Source: Corallium rubrum
Lineage: Eukaryota; Cnidaria; Anthozoa; Scleralcyonacea; Coralliidae
Reading direction: 5' to 3'
DNA length: 64,000 nt
Assembly (NCBI GenBank): GCA_964035015.1
Contig: OZ035999.1
Coordinates: 62,001 to 126,000, forward strand
Below the pieces are notes generated by a model. It saw only the letters and a program-made list of their open reading frames with translations, did not search any database and had not been told where the DNA came from. Shown piece after piece: positions 61,270 through 64,000 of this stretch; position 1 is the first letter of the stretch; every line of letters begins with the position of its first letter. A program made the position numbers and the translations under genes.

Positions 61270-62320
61270 AGGATTGCCCCGACTGTTTGAACAAGTAGAC
61301 ATCAAAATGTCGCCAATGTCGTCTATCTTGAAAATGCGTTGAATTTTATCATGGGCGCCGCCATCTTGAATGATGACGTCAAATGGTTGCAAGCGAAGAG
61401 CAGCATGACTACTAGACCTGGTTGTTGGAAAAGATTATATTTCGATGGCTTCAGACTGATTTTTTGTCACAATATGAAGCATAATGACCTTTTCATTTAA
61501 AACTGATCTAAGGTTATAGTTATAGGATTAGAGGGTTAGGATTAGTATTTACGCAATGTCACTGCGAGGTCAGTGAACTAATTTCTTCCCTGGTTGTTTT
61601 CGTGTTTTCTTCAAACCCTTTCTCGTCGGTGGATCTTTCCAGAGATGAGTAAAATCGTCTGACGTTAGCCCAGAGTAAAATACATAAGACTTGATAGTCT
61701 AATGCTGCTTAGAAATGGTTAAGAGAAAGGTGTGAAAAATAACTTTGTTTCCTCTAAATCGTTTGCCAGTGTAGATTTGTGCTTCATTTTGGTTCCTTGC
61801 ATAGCTCTAGTGTCAGTGCTGATAATTAAAAAGTCTTTTTTTACATTTGCAGCGTGTGTGTATCTGCCATCTGGACAAAAAGTACATTTATTGTAAAATA
61901 CAAACTTAATCCAAATTAGAATTTCGGAACTTTACTAGAACAAGTATTTCTTCGCTCCTGAGAACTGTGGACTAATACTTTCAAGAGTAACACAAGGGCT
62001 GTGCAAGGAACTAGAAAATAAAGCACAAATCTACGCTGGAAAATGTTTTAGAGGTTTTTCCAGACTTCTAGTTTCAGATAAAGTTAAACAAAAACATTAA
62101 AACAATCAGATCTAGCAGTCATTGACAGTCATGCTACTATTCAGTTTGAAGTTATTTGACGTCATTATTCAAGATGGCGCTACTCGTGGTAAGATTAGCT
62201 TTTATACTCGTAAATGTGCATAATCTTTTGGAAAAGTAAATTCTTTTTTAATTTCTTACAAGGCATTTTTAAAATAGACGATGCTGACATCATTTTGATG
62301 CCATTGTTCAAATAGTCGGA
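61270..62320. repeat. About 1-kb imperfect palindrome, copy 5
   Basis: Aligns with 4560-5610 and lies just 3' of gene F exon 3. Confidence 0.6.
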
Positions 62321-62389
62321 GATCCTTTTTGACATTTTCGATTTGTATTTCGACTGTGAGCATGTGCAATGTGTTGTCAGCGGTATTAC

Positions 62390-62703
62390 TCAGTAAAATA
62401 CTTCTATTTCAGTTGGAGTAAAGATGTGACTTCCAGCCAGAAGAGATTTGGTTTGTGCAGTGTCACGTTGGTATCCTGGGGGTGGTTGATATGTGACGCC
62501 AAGGTCGGAGTATGAGTGTTGATTGTGATTGGAGTTATCACTGATGTGGAAATCAGAACCTCCACCAAAGGTTGGTCCGTAGTCAGGATCGCTCTCGATT
62601 GCATATTCCTTGTCGTGAATATCACATTTGAATGAAGGTATGTCATCTTTATTTTTTAACGAAAACAAAAACGAGGAGTTGGACTGTTTATAACCACCTT
62701 GAC
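62390..62703 (-). CDS. TRIM-TLDc gene F, exon 3 (TLDc C-terminal half); rest beyond right edge
   Basis: Acceptor TTTATTTCAG|GT at 62703. The frame carries GQGGYKQSN (one extra Gly), SFLFSLKNKDD, SDPDYGPTFGGG, SYSDLGVTYQPPPGYQ and FTPTEIEVFY to TGA. No lesion is seen in this exon. Exons 1 and 2 must lie to the right of the window, so the array continues. Confidence 0.85.
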
Positions 62704-63055
62704 CTGAAATAAAATGTAAAATATTTACTCCATGTGTTCATCATATTTTACTTTACTTTGTCATTGACTTTAAAAAACATTTTTAAACCAAAACAAAGAA
62801 AATTTTTAAAACAGTTCTGTCATTGAATTCTCTTGTACAGTTTTAGCAGAACATTATAATTTTCTACATGTTTGATATAAAATACAGAAATATAGAAAGG
62901 AAATTCAAAAACTAAAGTAAGGTTTCATTTTTTTAAAGTGTATATTTACTATTAAATATACTAATATACTGTATAAATTACAATTAAATATACTGCAGTT
63001 ATAATTATTTCTTTCACTACTCTAAATTATTTTGTTACTGTCAAAATGGAGATTA

Positions 63056-63276
63056 TTACTGTATTTCTGTAGCTCATGCTACCGAAGCCTGAGAAATTTT
63101 TTTGTTGAAAACTGTACCAAAATAGTATAATTTAGCTTTAAATGGCATTTAATCATAATACAATGGGTGTTTATCCTAAATCGATACCAACCAACAGACG
63201 AATATACATCAAGAATTGGTGACTTTTATCGTTAGACTTTCCTCACGCTTCAGTAGCGGCTACAGAAATACAGTAA
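63056..63276. mobile_element. 221-bp MITE in intron 2 of gene F
   Basis: Same insertion as 41903-42124 in gene E. Confidence 0.65.
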
Positions 63277-64000
63277 TACACAACCAACTACAGAAGCAGA
63301 AGTGGGAATGTTTTTCTATTTTGACTACAAATTTAATATTTTTCTAAATTATCCTGTGTGGTCCTCATTCAAACTTGAATACTAAACTATCAGGAACTCA
63401 CTGCAGGCCTCGAATTTGGGAAAAGAAAAGACAAGGCCAGTTTGGCCTTGAATGTTACAATGTTTTTCAGGGCATCAAGGTCATTTTGAAACTCATTCAG
63501 TTGCTATTTGAAGCGCCTTACCATACACTGATACACAGGGCTGTATTAAGGCGGGGATGGATGGGGCAGCAGCTCCAGGCCCAAGGGAGTAATAAGTCCT
63601 TGTTTTGCCAGACAACAATATTAAATTTAATAATAAATATAGTACACACTAAACAAGCATCTGATTAATCTGACATATTTTGGCCTATAATAGAAAGTAA
63701 GAGTTAAATCTGAAGAACTGGATTAATACCGACATTTAAGGGATTTAACTAACTTATTTTATGATTGTGGAGGTTTTGTATAAAAAAAATCTGTATATTG
63801 TAGTTTAGCTTAAAGAGGGACTATTTCATTTATTTCAGTGTTTAATATTGTGATTAACATGTGTTTTTCAATCTGATTAAAATAAAATGTTATTCAGGGA
63901 TGAGTCTGTATACTCATCGCAAAGCGGACGAGGGATGTATACATATACATCCCCCATTTGTAGGGATGTATACAGATACATTGCTCATCTTTATTAAATC

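Overview
The window is eukaryotic nuclear DNA, most likely from an anthozoan cnidarian and probably a stony coral. This is inferred from AT-rich intron-bearing genes with GT/AG splice sites, dense non-autonomous DNA transposons, a tRNA-derived SINE of the kind common in corals, Penelope-like retroelement fragments, and TRIM and vertnin-like genes. No bacterial feature was seen.

The backbone is a head-to-tail tandem array of one gene family, all on the minus strand. Each gene has three exons. Exon 1 (about 1.13 kb) encodes a RING finger, two B-boxes and a long coiled coil (a TRIM ubiquitin-ligase module). Exon 2 (always 252 nt) and exon 3 (308-320 nt) encode the two halves of a TLDc domain. 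All exon joins are phase 1 with good splice sites. Six members are visible: A (exon 1 only, 356-1487, rest off the left edge); B (5666-12631, a pseudogene); C (21468-27251, intact); D (31511-35695, intact); E (41233-57848, intact exons but a 14.7-kb intron 2); F (exon 3 only, 62390-62703, rest off the right edge). Start-to-start spacing is about 8.4 kb where little has been inserted (C to D) and up to 22 kb where transposons have piled up (D to E).

Spacers between genes are themselves copies of one unit. In plus-strand order they contain the 5' flank with IRF/ISRE-like sites, an AACG microsatellite, ATC/ACC-rich DNA, several inverted-repeat elements including a 285-bp MITE, and a roughly 1-kb imperfect palindrome that runs up to exon 3 of the next gene. 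Insertions differing between copies record the history of the array, several with clear target duplications of 8-9 bp or TA.

The largest insertion (about 43529-54736, in intron 2 of gene E) is a composite. It holds Penelope-like fragments, a GTTGGG/CCCAAC minisatellite, a 3.4-kb foldback element with tandem-repeat arms, a two-exon PHD-finger/OTU-fold (vertnin-like) gene broken by a frameshift, paired inverted minisatellites and a perfect 94-bp palindrome.

Working model (inference): this is a rapidly evolving innate-immunity-type TRIM array. A RING E3 ligase carries a TLDc domain in the C-terminal position where other TRIMs have a recognition domain. The copies diversify by duplication, loss and exchange of a B-box2 segment.
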